From Halobacteroides halobius DSM 5150 (GTDB lineage: Bacteria; Bacillota; Halanaerobiia; Halobacteroidales; Halobacteroidaceae): 64,000 bases of DNA. Location: NCBI RefSeq assembly GCF_000328625.1, contig NC_019978.1:2480001-2544000 (forward strand), given 5' to 3'. Position numbers and translations under genes: made by a program. This document shows, piece after piece, positions 1 through 8,900 of this stretch. The notes beneath the pieces are model-generated. The model ran no database searches. It saw only the letters and a list, made by a program, of their open reading frames with translations, and was not told the origin of the DNA. Each line of letters begins with the position of its first letter. Position 1 is the first letter of the stretch.

Positions 1-291
1 AGCTTGGATAATTGCATTTTGCTCAGCATGTAATCCGCGACAAAGCTCATGCCTTTGGCCAGAAGGAATATTTTCTTCTTCTCTAATGCACCCTACTTCA
101 CTACAGTGCGGTAAATCAGTTGGTGCCCCATTATACCCTGTAGCCAGTACTCTTTTATCTTTAACAACTAAAGCTCCTACTTTACGACGTAAACAAGTAG
201 ATCTTTTAGCCACTACTTCAGTCAGCTCCATAAAATAATCATCCCACGAAGGGCGACTTTTATTTTGTTCCAAACAATCTGTCACCTGCAT
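1..291 (-). CDS. comEB: dCMP deaminase (ComEB-type), 5' part only, runs off the window
   Basis: Hydrolytic deamination of dCMP to dUMP, a source of dTTP. I translated 97 residues from an ATG at 291 to the left edge. The family core is visible: an early [10 protein letters not shown] segment, then [22 protein letters not shown], and the zinc/catalytic HAE motif (residues 89-91, in [10 protein letters not shown]). The downstream PCxxC zinc ligands lie outside the window, so the gene is truncated by the edge, not broken. The start overlaps the end of upp by 32 bases; a GTG two codons later is an alternative. It is the last visible gene of the glyA-upp group, so pyrimidine salvage and deoxynucleotide supply appear co-transcribed. 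Family assignment is firm; the exact start is less so. Confidence 0.88.
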   Translation of the reverse strand, partial: MQVTDCLEQNKSRPSWDDYFMELTEVVAKRSTCLRRKVGALVVKDKRVLATGYNGAPTDLPHCSEVGCIREEENIPSGQRHELCRGLHAEQNAIIQA

Positions 292-889
292 CACCTAATC
301 CTGGTACAATATAAGCATGATCATTTAACTTTTCATCAACTGCTGCCGTATAAATATCAACATCCGGATGAGCTGCTTGTAATTCCTCTATTCCTTCAGG
401 AGCTGCAACTAAACACATAAATTTAATATTCTTTGCTCCTCTATTTTTAACAAATTCTAAAGCAGCTACAGCTGTTCCTCCTGTTGCTAACATTGGATCA
501 ACCATAATTAATTCTCTAGATCCAATATCTGTTGGCATTTTACAATAATACTCTACTGGTTCTAAAGTTTCTGGATCTCGATATAAACCAACATGTCCTA
601 CTTTAGCTGCTGGAACTAAATCAACTACTCCATCTACCATTCCTAAACCAGCTCTTAGAATAGGAACAACTGCTAACTTTTTCCCAGAAATAACTTCAGA
701 TTGAGTCTTGGCAATTGGCGTTTCAATCTCAATATTTTGTGTAGATAAATCTCTGGTTACTTCATAGGCCATCAAGGAAGCTATCTCGTCAGTTAACTCC
801 CTAAATTCTTTAGTTCCTGTCTCCTTCTTTCTTAAGTATGTCAATTTGTGTTGAATTAATGGATGATCAAGTGTATGTACTTTACTCAT
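260..889 (-). CDS. upp: Uracil phosphoribosyltransferase
   Basis: Cytosolic salvage enzyme converting uracil and PRPP to UMP. At 209 residues it matches the usual family length. It shows the N-terminal [12 protein letters not shown] segment, the [13 protein letters not shown] region, the PRPP-binding loop [11 protein letters not shown] (about 130-140), and the C-terminal uracil-binding region ending [17 protein letters not shown]. The ATG start at 889 follows a GGAGG-like site. It lies 22 bases downstream of glyA and overlaps comEB, consistent with one transcript. The glyA-upp neighbourhood is standard in Bacillus and relatives. Confidence 0.97.
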   Translation of the reverse strand: MSKVHTLDHPLIQHKLTYLRKKETGTKEFRELTDEIASLMAYEVTRDLSTQNIEIETPIAKTQSEVISGKKLAVVPILRAGLGMVDGVVDLVPAAKVGHVGLYRDPETLEPVEYYCKMPTDIGSRELIMVDPMLATGGTAVAALEFVKNRGAKNIKFMCLVAAPEGIEELQAAHPDVDIYTAAVDEKLNDHAYIVPGLGDAGDRLFGTK

Positions 890-911
890 TAATTAGCCTC
901 CTTATGTTCTA

Positions 912-2144
912 TTAATCAAACAAGGGAAAATCTGCTACTAGATTTGCTACTTCTTCTGTTACCTCATCTTTAACATCTTGACTATCAATATTTAATAGTA
1001 CTTTAATTATTAAATTACCTATTTTCTTCATCTCTACTTCTTTCATTCCACGTGTAGTTAAAGCAGGTGTTCCTAAACGAATTCCACTCGTTACAAAAGG
1101 ACTCTTTGTTTCAAAAGGAATTGTATTTTTATTAACTGTAATTCCTACCTCATCTAAAACTTCTTCAGCTTTTTTCCCCGTTAAATCATGATCAGTTAAA
1201 TCAACTAATAATAAATGGTTATCTGTTCCTTCTGCAACCAATCTAAACTCCTGTTCTAATGTTTCGGCTAAAGTTCGGGCATTTTTCATAATTTGCTCTT
1301 GATATTCATTAAATTCTTCGGTTAGTGCTTCCTTAAAGCAAACTGCTTTAGCAGCAATGATATGCATTAAGGGCCCACCTTGAATCCCAGGAAAAATAGC
1401 CTTATCAATATCTTTAGCTAATTGTTCTTGGCACAAAATCATTCCTCCCCGGGGTCCTCGTAAAGTTTTGTGAGTAGTTGTGGTTACTACATGAGCATAC
1501 TGAACTGGATTTTGATGCAAATCAGCTGCTACTAAACCTGCAATATGAGCCATATCAACCATCAAATAAGCTCCAACTTGATCTGCAATCTCTCTAAAAC
1601 GTTTAAAGTTTATTTCACGTGGATATGCACTAGCTCCAGCTACAATTAATTTAGGTTCTTCTTCTTTAGCTATCTGCTCCACTCGATCATAATCTATCCT
1701 CTCTGTCTCACGATCAACACCATAAGAAATGAAATTATAGTAGTCTCCAGAAAAGTTAACTGGGCTCCCATGACTTAAATGTCCTCCATGAGTCAAGTTC
1801 ATTCCTAATACCTTATCTCCTGGTTTTAAAAGCGTAAAATATACAGCCATATTAGCTTGTGATCCAGAATGAGGTTGCACATTAACATGATCTGCTTTAA
1901 ATAATTCCTTAGCCCGTTCAATAGCTAATTTTTCTGCTTCATCAACCCACTGACAGCCACCATAATATCTTTGGTCTGGATATCCTTCAGCATACTTATT
2001 AGTTAATACACTCCCCATTGCCTCTAATACAGCATCACTAACAAAGTTTTCAGAAGCAATTAACTCTAGATTGTTTAGTTGCCTATTCTTTTCTTTTTTT
2101 ATAGCTTCTGTTAACTTAGGATCTAATGAACCTAATTTACTCAT
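912..2144 (-). CDS. glyA: Serine hydroxymethyltransferase
   Basis: PLP enzyme interconverting serine and glycine while charging tetrahydrofolate with a one-carbon unit. Its 410 residues are typical for bacterial GlyA. Landmarks are LIASENFVS near the N terminus, [15 protein letters not shown], the HSGSQAN substrate/cofactor segment, and the Schiff-base lysine in [16 protein letters not shown] (about 225-240). It begins only 4 bases after the rpiB stop, indicating tight coupling, and is followed by upp. Nothing unusual was seen. Confidence 0.98.
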   Translation of the reverse strand: MSKLGSLDPKLTEAIKKEKNRQLNNLELIASENFVSDAVLEAMGSVLTNKYAEGYPDQRYYGGCQWVDEAEKLAIERAKELFKADHVNVQPHSGSQANMAVYFTLLKPGDKVLGMNLTHGGHLSHGSPVNFSGDYYNFISYGVDRETERIDYDRVEQIAKEEEPKLIVAGASAYPREINFKRFREIADQVGAYLMVDMAHIAGLVAADLHQNPVQYAHVVTTTTHKTLRGPRGGMILCQEQLAKDIDKAIFPGIQGGPLMHIIAAKAVCFKEALTEEFNEYQEQIMKNARTLAETLEQEFRLVAEGTDNHLLLVDLTDHDLTGKKAEEVLDEVGITVNKNTIPFETKSPFVTSGIRLGTPALTTRGMKEVEMKKIGNLIIKVLLNIDSQDVKDEVTEEVANLVADFPLFD

Positions 2145-2148
2145 AGTC

Positions 2149-2586
2149 TCACTCCTTTAATTGACTAATCTTATCTATTCTACGTTGATGCCTACCACCT
2201 TCAAATTCAGCTTCTAACCAAGCCTTAACAACCTCTAATGCTGATTCTGTTCCAATAACCCGTTCACCTAAAGTAAGTACATTTGAATTATTATGCCACC
2301 TTGTAGCTTTAGCAGAAAAAACATCATGGCATAAAGCAGCTCTAATACCTTTAACTTTATTAGCAGTAATCGACATACCAATGCCTGTACCACAAACTAA
2401 AATTCCTCTTTCAAAATCATCATTTGCTACAGCTTTAGCTACCTGTTTAGCAAAATCAGGATAATCAACTGATTCAGTAGAATTTGTTCCAAAATCTTTA
2501 TAACCTATCCCTCTTTCATCAAGTAATTCTTTTATTTTTTGCTTTAAATTATACCCACCATGGTCACTACCAATTGCTATTTCCAT
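2149..2586 (-). CDS. rpiB: Ribose-5-phosphate isomerase B
   Basis: RpiB/LacAB-family isomerase interconverting ribose-5-phosphate and ribulose-5-phosphate in the pentose phosphate pathway. It has 145 residues. The N-terminal [11 protein letters not shown] motif, the active-site cysteine segment [17 protein letters not shown] (about 62-78) and [17 protein letters not shown] are characteristic. It lies between the phosphatase-like gene and glyA, as in the Bacillus ywlE-ywlF-glyA order. RpiB rather than galactose-6-phosphate isomerase is favoured by this context. Confidence 0.95.
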   Translation of the reverse strand: MEIAIGSDHGGYNLKQKIKELLDERGIGYKDFGTNSTESVDYPDFAKQVAKAVANDDFERGILVCGTGIGMSITANKVKGIRAALCHDVFSAKATRWHNNSNVLTLGERVIGTESALEVVKAWLEAEFEGGRHQRRIDKISQLKE

Positions 2587-2648
2587 TATTCTCCCTCCGT
2601 TCTATTTTCTTAATAAAGACTTCTTTAACTAAAGTAATAATCCTTCCT

Positions 2649-3335
2649 TTAATCTAGTTTTTCAACAATTTTTCTTATTTCTTCTTCAATTTGATTGGCA
2701 CATTTTTGGTATACTTCAATAGGCTGACCAAATGGGTCAGAAATATCCAAATTTTCTTCTGTTGCTTGTAACTTAGCCAACTCTCTTCTCTCAGTTCTTA
2801 ACTTATGGGCCAACTTATTCTCTAGTTTAACAATCTGGTTCTCTACCTCTTTTAGTTGAGAAGTTAATTCTTTTCGTTGTTTTTCTAATTCTTCCAACTT
2901 AGGTTGGTGGTCCTTTAAAAACTTCTCTCTCTTTTTCTCTATCTGATTACGTAACTTTGCTATCTTTTCTTTTTCTGCTTTAGTTTTCTCTAATTGAGAT
3001 GCATATTCTTTAAGTGTGTATATTTTTTCTTTAACTTGTGGATAGCTATCTAAAAGACTTAATTTATGTCGCCTAGTCATAGTCAAGATTAAATCTACTT
3101 TTGTAACTAACTCCTTAGTTACAGGAGTCGTTTCATGGTCAGTTAGATCAATCCCTGCTTGGCTTAATACTTCAACTGCTTGTCTAGCTGCAGTACCTCC
3201 TCTCCTAGCTGAAATTCCAGCTGATAATACTTCATAATCATTCTTACCCTTTTTTTCTAAAAGGTTATTACATAAAGCCTCCGCCATACTACTTCTACAA
3301 GTATTACCAGTACATACAAATAAAATCTTAGTCAT
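2649..3335 (-). CDS. Low-molecular-weight protein tyrosine/arginine phosphatase with coiled-coil insertion
   Basis: The N terminus ILFVCTGNTCRSSMAEAL carries the CX5RS catalytic loop of LMW-PTP enzymes (YwlE class; YwlE of Bacillus is a protein-arginine phosphatase). An SDPFGQP segment near residue 198 is in the position of the general-acid aspartate loop. It is 228 residues, against about 150 for the family. The excess is a strongly charged, heptad-like Lys/Glu/Leu block at about 110-192, inserted between core and acid loop. The ywlE position (mntP before it, rpiB after it) is conserved. The insertion is predicted to be a long helical hairpin, perhaps for oligomerisation or partner binding; that is inference. 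Substrate specificity cannot be read from sequence. Confidence 0.85.
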   Translation of the reverse strand: MTKILFVCTGNTCRSSMAEALCNNLLEKKGKNDYEVLSAGISARRGGTAARQAVEVLSQAGIDLTDHETTPVTKELVTKVDLILTMTRRHKLSLLDSYPQVKEKIYTLKEYASQLEKTKAEKEKIAKLRNQIEKKREKFLKDHQPKLEELEKQRKELTSQLKEVENQIVKLENKLAHKLRTERRELAKLQATEENLDISDPFGQPIEVYQKCANQIEEEIRKIVEKLD

Positions 3336-3347
3336 TTTTCCACCCCA

Positions 3348-3881
3348 TTAAAAAATTAAAAGTTTAACTCCTAACCCAATTAAAATTACTCCACCAACCA
3401 AATCAAATTTAGAACTTATTGCCCCTAAAACATTGCCTAAAGTCAAACCAAGAATAGTCATTAAAAAAGCTACTGCACCAAAAAAGGTAGCTGCTTCTAA
3501 CACACTCATCCCCAAAGTTCCTAATCCAAAGCCAATTGTTAAGGCATCTAAGCTAACACTTAAAGGGATTAAAAGCAATTCTGTCCCAATCAGTTTAAAT
3601 TCTATTTTAGTCTCTTTATGATTTTCTCTAATCATATTAATTCCTAATAAAATTAAAACACCAGCTCCAAAATAAGTAGCAAATTGGCCTAAATAACCAC
3701 TTAATTGAGTACCTAAATAAAGACCTACTAATGGTAATAAAAAGTGTAATACTCCTGTGATAAGGCTGAATTTAAAGATTTTATTACTATCATCTATTCC
3801 TGTAACCCCTATTCCTACAGATACTGAAAAAGAATCCATGCCTATAGCTAAAGCTACTAGAATTAGTTCATAAATACCCAT
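3348..3881 (-). CDS. MntP-family membrane protein (putative Mn2+ efflux pump), copy 1
   Basis: Integral membrane protein of 177 residues with about six hydrophobic segments. The MntP/YtaF internal repeat is visible as two membrane-embedded Asp motifs, ALAIGMDSFSVSVGIG near the N terminus and PLSVSLDALTIGFGLG near residue 108. Family members with these acidic residues export manganese. It lies 12 bases downstream of a second paralog and 12 bases before the phosphatase-like gene. I saw no yybP-ykoY-like manganese riboswitch in the short upstream region. Substrate is by homology only. Confidence 0.85.
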   Translation of the reverse strand: MGIYELILVALAIGMDSFSVSVGIGVTGIDDSNKIFKFSLITGVLHFLLPLVGLYLGTQLSGYLGQFATYFGAGVLILLGINMIRENHKETKIEFKLIGTELLLIPLSVSLDALTIGFGLGTLGMSVLEAATFFGAVAFLMTILGLTLGNVLGAISSKFDLVGGVILIGLGVKLLIF

Positions 3882-3893
3882 TAATTCAACTCC

Positions 3894-4463
3894 TTAACCA
3901 ATCGTTAAGATAAAATGAATACCTAACAAAATTAGAGTTATACCACCTAAAACTTCTGCTTTTTCAACTAAATTACCCAACTTAGTTCCTAATAATAAAC
4001 CAATCACTACCATTAAGGCAGCAATCACCCCCAAAATAAGACAACTGACTAATAAACCAGTATCCAACATCCCCAAGCTAAAACCTACTGATAAAGCATC
4101 AATACTAACACTAAATGCTAAAATAATTATTGAAAATCCATAGAGATTAAATTGTGAAACCTCTTGCTCTTCAGTCATACTATCATAAATCATTATCATT
4201 CCTAAAATCAGCAGTAGCCCAGCCCCAATAGCTGTAGTCAGCTGGTCAATAGTTTCTTGAAAGTAATAATAACTAAAAAATTTTTGTAAAAAGTAACCTA
4301 ACTGAATCCCAATCAAAGGCATTAAAATATGGAATGCACCTATAACTAGACTTAATTTTAAAATTAATAGCCAATCTAATTGTTTAGTTCCGATTGCTAC
4401 TGAAACAGAAAAAGCATCTGTTCCTAAAGCTATTCCTAAAAATAATACTTCAGCAACCCCCAC
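3894..4463 (-). CDS. MntP-family membrane protein (putative Mn2+ efflux pump), copy 2
   Basis: Membrane protein of 189 residues, paralogous to the adjacent gene. Both half-repeat motifs are present: LGIALGTDAFSVSVAIG at the N terminus and AFSVSIDALSVGFSLGM near residue 120. It has a longer loop between the repeats (SMTEEQEVSQFN) than its neighbour. The ATG at 4463 follows GGAGGGG. The pair could act as a heterodimer or as two pumps with different specificity; the sequence does not decide. In Bacillus only one mntP lies at this position. Confidence 0.83.
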   Translation of the reverse strand: MGVAEVLFLGIALGTDAFSVSVAIGTKQLDWLLILKLSLVIGAFHILMPLIGIQLGYFLQKFFSYYYFQETIDQLTTAIGAGLLLILGMIMIYDSMTEEQEVSQFNLYGFSIIILAFSVSIDALSVGFSLGMLDTGLLVSCLILGVIAALMVVIGLLLGTKLGNLVEKAEVLGGITLILLGIHFILTIG

Positions 4464-4551
4464 TTTACCCCTCCTAATCTAGCTTGTGTCTAAAGTATAT
4501 ATATTTTAGAAGGGGTTTATTTATTATAGATATTCAACTTTAGATCAATAC

Positions 4552-5592
4552 TTACACCTTAATAATATTATACCCTGCTGCCTTTCTTAGTCTATTCATA
4601 ATAGCTAGTCCTAAACCAGATTGGGATAAGCCTTCAATAAATATCTTATCTACACCTAATTGATCAAATTCTCTTAACAGTTTAAAGATACTCATACTAA
4701 TTTGCTTTAAATTATTTCTACTGCCCATCTCCTTAACGATTGCATTTTGATACTGATGACTAGACTCTGTAGTAGCCATCACACCTATTTTACCCTCTTC
4801 TCCTCTAATTAATTCTTTAATTTTAGCTACAATTTCAGTCTGTGCTCCTTCAATCAATACTACTTTTGCTTCGGGAGCATAGTGTTTATATTTCATTCCG
4901 GGGGATAAAGCTTGCTGAGCTTCGTTATCTATTTTAGCTTCTACAGCTGGGTCAATTATGACTCTTTTTAATGTCTCTTTTAATTGTTCATAAGTAACCC
5001 CACCAGGCCGTAATAAAGTTGGAACACCCTGGGATAGATCAAGCACTGTAGATTCAACTCCTATTCCTGTCTGGCCTCCATCTACTACTCCACTAATTCG
5101 ACCCGCTAAATCAGTCATTACATGCTGAGCAATAGTAGGACTAGGGCGACCTGATAAATTAGCACTAGGAGCAGCAAGGGGCACTTGGGCTTCTTCTATT
5201 AATTGTTGAGCTAAAGGGTGTTTAGGCATTCTAACTGCTACTGTCTCTAATCCTCCTGTAGTTATCTTAGGCACCTTGCTGGCCTTAGGTAAGACCAGTG
5301 TCAATGGCCCCGGCCAAAACTCATCTATTAATTTCTGAGCTTGCTTAGATAACTCACTCGATATTAATTCCTCTAATTTATTCTGGTTAGCAATATGTAC
5401 AATTAGTGGGTTATCAGCAGGTCGTCCCTTAGCAGCAAAAATTTTCTCTACTGCTTGAGGATCTAGAGCATTGGCCCCTAGACCGTAAACTGTTTCAGTT
5501 GGAAATGCTACTAGTCTACCTTCCTGTAATAATTTAGCAGCTTCTTGAACTTCAGATTGACTAAACACTTTAGTTTCTTTGATTTCTTTCAT
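4552..5592 (-). CDS. Threonylcarbamoyl-AMP synthase (Sua5 type)
   Basis: First enzyme of t6A tRNA modification: condenses threonine, bicarbonate and ATP to threonylcarbamoyl-AMP. It has 346 residues with the two-domain Sua5 layout. The YrdC domain occupies about 12-200 (AFPTETVYGLGANA, KGRPADNPLIVHI, SANLSGRPSPT). Then come the linker motif SPGMKYKHYAPEA (about 228-240) and the C-terminal Sua5 domain to the end. Equivalent to Bacillus ywlC, in the same place downstream of prfA-prmC. The ATG lies 39 bases after prmC. Confidence 0.95.
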   Translation of the reverse strand: MKEIKETKVFSQSEVQEAAKLLQEGRLVAFPTETVYGLGANALDPQAVEKIFAAKGRPADNPLIVHIANQNKLEELISSELSKQAQKLIDEFWPGPLTLVLPKASKVPKITTGGLETVAVRMPKHPLAQQLIEEAQVPLAAPSANLSGRPSPTIAQHVMTDLAGRISGVVDGGQTGIGVESTVLDLSQGVPTLLRPGGVTYEQLKETLKRVIIDPAVEAKIDNEAQQALSPGMKYKHYAPEAKVVLIEGAQTEIVAKIKELIRGEEGKIGVMATTESSHQYQNAIVKEMGSRNNLKQISMSIFKLLREFDQLGVDKIFIEGLSQSGLGLAIMNRLRKAAGYNIIKV

Positions 5593-5631
5593 CAGACTAC
5601 TCCTTTCATTAGATAAAGCAAGAGGTAGGCT

Positions 5632-6486
5632 CTAAAGCCTACCTAATACAACTCGCTTAATTTCAGCATAGTCCTCTATAATCTCTATCTCTTTAAAACC
5701 CGTTTGCTTTAATAAATCAGCTACATCCTCTGCTTGCTTAATTCCTACTTCAAAAGCAATCAATCCTGCTTCGGTTAGCTTTTTAGCGGCTTGCTTAATT
5801 ATTTGCCGATAAAACTTTAAACCATCAGCTCCACCATCAAGGGCCAAGCTAGGCTCTTGCTTAACTTCTTCTTGCAAATCTTCTAAATCATTAGTAGGTA
5901 TATAAGGCGGATTAGAAACAATCATATCAACTGGTTCATCTAAAGGTTGTACTAAATTCCCCTCTTTAAACTCTATCTTACCAGCTACTTCGTGATGTAG
6001 AGCATTCTTGTAGGCTAACTCTAAAGCTGTATTAGAGATATCAATTCCTACTCCCTGGACTTTTTTATCAGCTAGCTTGATTAAGCTAATAATAATTGCT
6101 CCACTTCCAGTTCCAATATCAGCAACTCTAATTTTTTCCTCATCATTTTGGTCTATTTTCTCTAATATAGTCTCTACTAAATGTTCTGTTTCCGGACGCG
6201 GAATCAAAACATTAGAGTTAACCTCAAAATCTAAAGACATAAACTCTTGTTCTCCTAACAAATAAGCTACTGGTTGGCCCTGGCTACGAGCTACTATCAG
6301 TTCTCGATACCGATCAATTTCTTCTTTAGTTAAAGGACGATTAAAATTTACATATAATTTAATCCGCTGCATTTCTAATATATCAGCTAATAATACTTCA
6401 GCATCTAAGCGAGGATTAGTAAGCTGATGTTCTTTGAAAAAACCAACTGCTTTATCTAAAATTTCTTTAACAGTCAACCGTGCCAT
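5632..6486 (-). CDS. prmC: Peptide chain release factor N5-glutamine methyltransferase
   Basis: SAM-dependent enzyme that methylates the GGQ glutamine of release factors. It is 284 residues: an N-terminal helical substrate-binding domain (about 1-85) and a Rossmann methyltransferase domain with VADIGTGSGAIIISL (SAM loop) and the catalytic NPPY in VSNPPYIPT (about 190-198). It starts one base after the stop of prfA, its substrate, the usual coupling of this pair. Confidence 0.97.
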   Translation of the reverse strand: MARLTVKEILDKAVGFFKEHQLTNPRLDAEVLLADILEMQRIKLYVNFNRPLTKEEIDRYRELIVARSQGQPVAYLLGEQEFMSLDFEVNSNVLIPRPETEHLVETILEKIDQNDEEKIRVADIGTGSGAIIISLIKLADKKVQGVGIDISNTALELAYKNALHHEVAGKIEFKEGNLVQPLDEPVDMIVSNPPYIPTNDLEDLQEEVKQEPSLALDGGADGLKFYRQIIKQAAKKLTEAGLIAFEVGIKQAEDVADLLKQTGFKEIEIIEDYAEIKRVVLGRL

Positions 6487-6487
6487 T

Positions 6488-7582
6488 TTATTCTACCTGC
6501 TTTAACTTTTCAATTTGGTCAGCAGTGATTAAAGATTCAATCATCTCATCTAACTCCCCATCTAATACAGCTTCAATTTGATGAGTTGTTAAATTAATTC
6601 TATGGTCTGTAATCCGTCCCTGGGGGAAGTTATAAGTTCTAATTCTTTCACTTCTACCACCACTACCAATCTGATTCTTTCTTTGTTCAGCTACTTCTTC
6701 TTGTCTCTCTTCTTCTATCTTTTCCTGTACTCTAGCTCTTAATACACGCATTGCCTTTTCTCTATTTTTGTGTTGTGACTTCTCATCCTGACAAGAAACT
6801 ACCAATCCGGTTGGCTGATGAGTAATTCTGACTGCAGAATCAGTTGTGTTAACACTTTGGCCCCCTGGACCACTAGCACGGTAAGTATCAATCTTTAAAT
6901 CATTAGGATTAATATCAATATCAACATCTTCTACCTCTGGTAACACAGCTACAGTAGAAGTTGAAGTATGAATTCGACCTCCAGATTCTGTACTAGGAAT
7001 TCTTTGTACTCGATGAACTCCACTTTCATACTTTAGATAACTATAAGCTCCCTTACCTTCAATTACAAATACAATTTCTTTATATCCACCCATATCAGAA
7101 GGAGTAGAAGATAAAATATCTACATCCCAACCCTTACTTTCTGCATAGCGAGTATACATTCTATATAAATCACCAGCAAAGATATTAGCTTCATCTCCAC
7201 CAGCACTGCCACGAATCTCAACTACAACATTTTTATCATCGTTAGGATCTTTAGGAATTAACATCAATGGTAATTTATTAGCTAATTCTTTTAATCTTGG
7301 TTCTGACTCTGCTAATTGCATCTTAGCTAATTCAATCATTTCTTCATCATCAGCTATCTCTAAAACTTCTTCTGCTTCTTCTACATTAGCCCTTAACTCT
7401 TTATATTCATCATATTTTTTTACAACCTTTTTTAATTCAGCGTACTCTTTTGATAATTTTTGAAATCTTTCTTGATCATTAATAACTTCTGGGTCACTTA
7501 ATAGACCTTCAATTTCTTTATAACGATCTACTACTCCATCTAGCTTATCAAGCCATTTTTCAATATCAAAATCTAACTCCAT
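6488..7582 (-). CDS. prfA: Peptide chain release factor 1
   Basis: Class-I release factor reading UAA and UAG. It has 364 residues. The codon-recognition tripeptide region appears as RIPSTES, so the PxT of RF1 is present as PST. The peptidyl-hydrolysis GGQ is in [12 protein letters not shown] (about 235-246). The N-terminal helical domain is rich in Glu and Lys. It opens the prfA-prmC pair; the methyltransferase follows with a one-base gap. ATG at 7582 has an AGGAGG site. Confidence 0.97.
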   Translation of the reverse strand: MELDFDIEKWLDKLDGVVDRYKEIEGLLSDPEVINDQERFQKLSKEYAELKKVVKKYDEYKELRANVEEAEEVLEIADDEEMIELAKMQLAESEPRLKELANKLPLMLIPKDPNDDKNVVVEIRGSAGGDEANIFAGDLYRMYTRYAESKGWDVDILSSTPSDMGGYKEIVFVIEGKGAYSYLKYESGVHRVQRIPSTESGGRIHTSTSTVAVLPEVEDVDIDINPNDLKIDTYRASGPGGQSVNTTDSAVRITHQPTGLVVSCQDEKSQHKNREKAMRVLRARVQEKIEEERQEEVAEQRKNQIGSGGRSERIRTYNFPQGRITDHRINLTTHQIEAVLDGELDEMIESLITADQIEKLKQVE

Positions 7583-7661
7583 ATTAATCCTCCTTAAATT
7601 TGAATCTCCACTTTATAATTAAATTACTAAATGTACTGTGGGGCTTTAGGACTGCTTTATA

Positions 7662-8534
7662 TCAATTATTACTATCTTCTTCCTCTAATACTGCCTCTAA
7701 AGACTTCATTGCTACTTCAATTTGCTGATCGGAAGGTTCAGCTGTAGTTAGTTTCTGTAGATATAAACCTGGAATAGCAATTAACTTAACCACTTGGGGT
7801 GCCTCTTGTTTACCTGCTAACTTAATTAGTTCATAAGAAACCCCAGCTACTACTGGTAATAAAGCAATATGAATTAAAACTCGATTAATCAAGGAAGGAC
7901 GCCCAAAAAAAGAAAATAATAATATACTTACAATCATCACCAGTAATAAAAAATTGGTTCCACATCTAGGGTGTGAAGTAGAAAATTGACGAGCATTTTT
8001 AATACTTAATGGCAAATCTGATTCATAATTATGAATTACTTTATGCTCTGCTCCGTGATATTGAAAGACTCTTTCAATATCATCCAGTTGTGAGATAACT
8101 ACAATGTATGTTATTAATACACTAACTTTAATTATTCCCTCTATTAAATTTAAAATTAAATTAGATGATATATAAGACTCTATTAAATGTATTATTCCGG
8201 CGGGTAAAACAACAAATAATAAAATAGCTAACCCAAAAGCTGTACCCATACTAGTAATTAATTCAAACCAAGATAATTCCTCTTCTTCTTCACTAAATTG
8301 ATTAGCTGAAAATGTTAGTGCTTGTAATCCTAATATTAACGATTGAAATAGAGCAATTACTCCACGTAATAATGGCATACCCAATACTTTAAATTTATTT
8401 GTTATTGATTTAAAAGGCTGTTCATCTAGTACTATTTGACCATTTTCTTTACGAACTGCTACTGCTATTCGCTTTTTCCCACGCATCATAACCCCTTCAA
8501 TTACTGCCTGACCACCATACTGTTGTTGTGACAT
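7662..8534 (-). CDS. DUF1385 (YqhQ-like) membrane protein
   Basis: Conserved Firmicute membrane protein of unknown function. It is 290 residues and opens with the family signature YGGQAVIEGVMMRGKK. About four or five hydrophobic segments follow (roughly 55-75, 95-120, 125-150, 195-215, 220-240), with the conserved HGAEHKVIHNYE and HPRCGTNFLL motifs between them. Placement between rpmE and prfA is common in anaerobic Firmicutes. The His/Glu/Cys motifs could suggest a catalytic or metal site, but nothing specific can be claimed. A terminator upstream separates it from rpmE. Confidence 0.88.
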   Translation of the reverse strand: MSQQQYGGQAVIEGVMMRGKKRIAVAVRKENGQIVLDEQPFKSITNKFKVLGMPLLRGVIALFQSLILGLQALTFSANQFSEEEEELSWFELITSMGTAFGLAILLFVVLPAGIIHLIESYISSNLILNLIEGIIKVSVLITYIVVISQLDDIERVFQYHGAEHKVIHNYESDLPLSIKNARQFSTSHPRCGTNFLLLVMIVSILLFSFFGRPSLINRVLIHIALLPVVAGVSYELIKLAGKQEAPQVVKLIAIPGLYLQKLTTAEPSDQQIEVAMKSLEAVLEEEDSNN

Positions 8535-8571
8535 GGCTTCTCCCCCTTTAAGTACTAGCTCTTATAATATC

Positions 8572-8598
8572 AAAAAACAGCAGAGCCAAAAGCTCTGC
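8572..8598 (-). terminator. Intrinsic terminator after rpmE
   Basis: Perfect 7-bp stem GCAGAGC/GCTCTGC with a 5-base loop. On the minus strand it is followed by TGTTTTTTG. It lies 10 bases past the rpmE stop and ahead of the DUF1385 gene. Confidence 0.8.
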
Positions 8599-8608
8599 CA
8601 TTAAAATA

Positions 8609-8812
8609 TTAATCTTCAATACCATATTTTTCTTTAAATCTTTCCACTCGTCCACCACGAGCTGCTTTACTTTTCTTACCAGTATAAAAAGGATGACAGT
8701 TAGAGCAAATCTCTACACGCAAATCACCCTTAGTAGTTTTAGTTTCAAAAACATTACCACATGCGCAAGTAATTGTAGCTTCGTTGTATTCTGGATGAAT
8801 TTCTTCCTTCAT
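8609..8812 (-). CDS. rpmE: Ribosomal protein bL31, zinc-binding form
   Basis: Large-subunit protein bL31. The zinc form is shown by the CxC and CxxC cysteines in TCACGNVF and EICSNCHPFYTGK, and the C terminus GRVERFKEKYGIED is typical. I chose ATG at 8812 (67 residues) over GTG at 8821 because AGAGGTGAT sits at correct spacing before the ATG and overlaps the GTG. Bacteria with zinc-dependent L31 often have a zinc-free paralog elsewhere; none is in this window. It has its own promoter at 8854-8882. Confidence 0.96.
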   Translation of the reverse strand: MKEEIHPEYNEATITCACGNVFETKTTKGDLRVEICSNCHPFYTGKKSKAARGGRVERFKEKYGIED

Positions 8813-8853
8813 CTTAATCACCTCTCTTTATTCCGTGATCTTCTGACTGCCAC

Positions 8854-8882
8854 ATTATAACATAGTACCAGTCAAATTGCAA
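8854..8882 (-). promoter_or_regulatory. Sigma-A-type promoter of rpmE
   Basis: On the minus strand TTGCAA (8877-8882), a 17-bp spacer, then TATAAT (8854-8859). It lies between rho and rpmE, so rpmE can be transcribed independently of rho. Confidence 0.7.
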
Positions 8883-8900
8883 CTTGTTCCTAATGGATAA

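Noticed and set aside
4464-4551. A manganese (yybP-ykoY) riboswitch ahead of the mntP pair
   Set aside because: The 88-base gap shows none of the conserved loop sequences of that riboswitch and is too short for a full aptamer plus expression platform.
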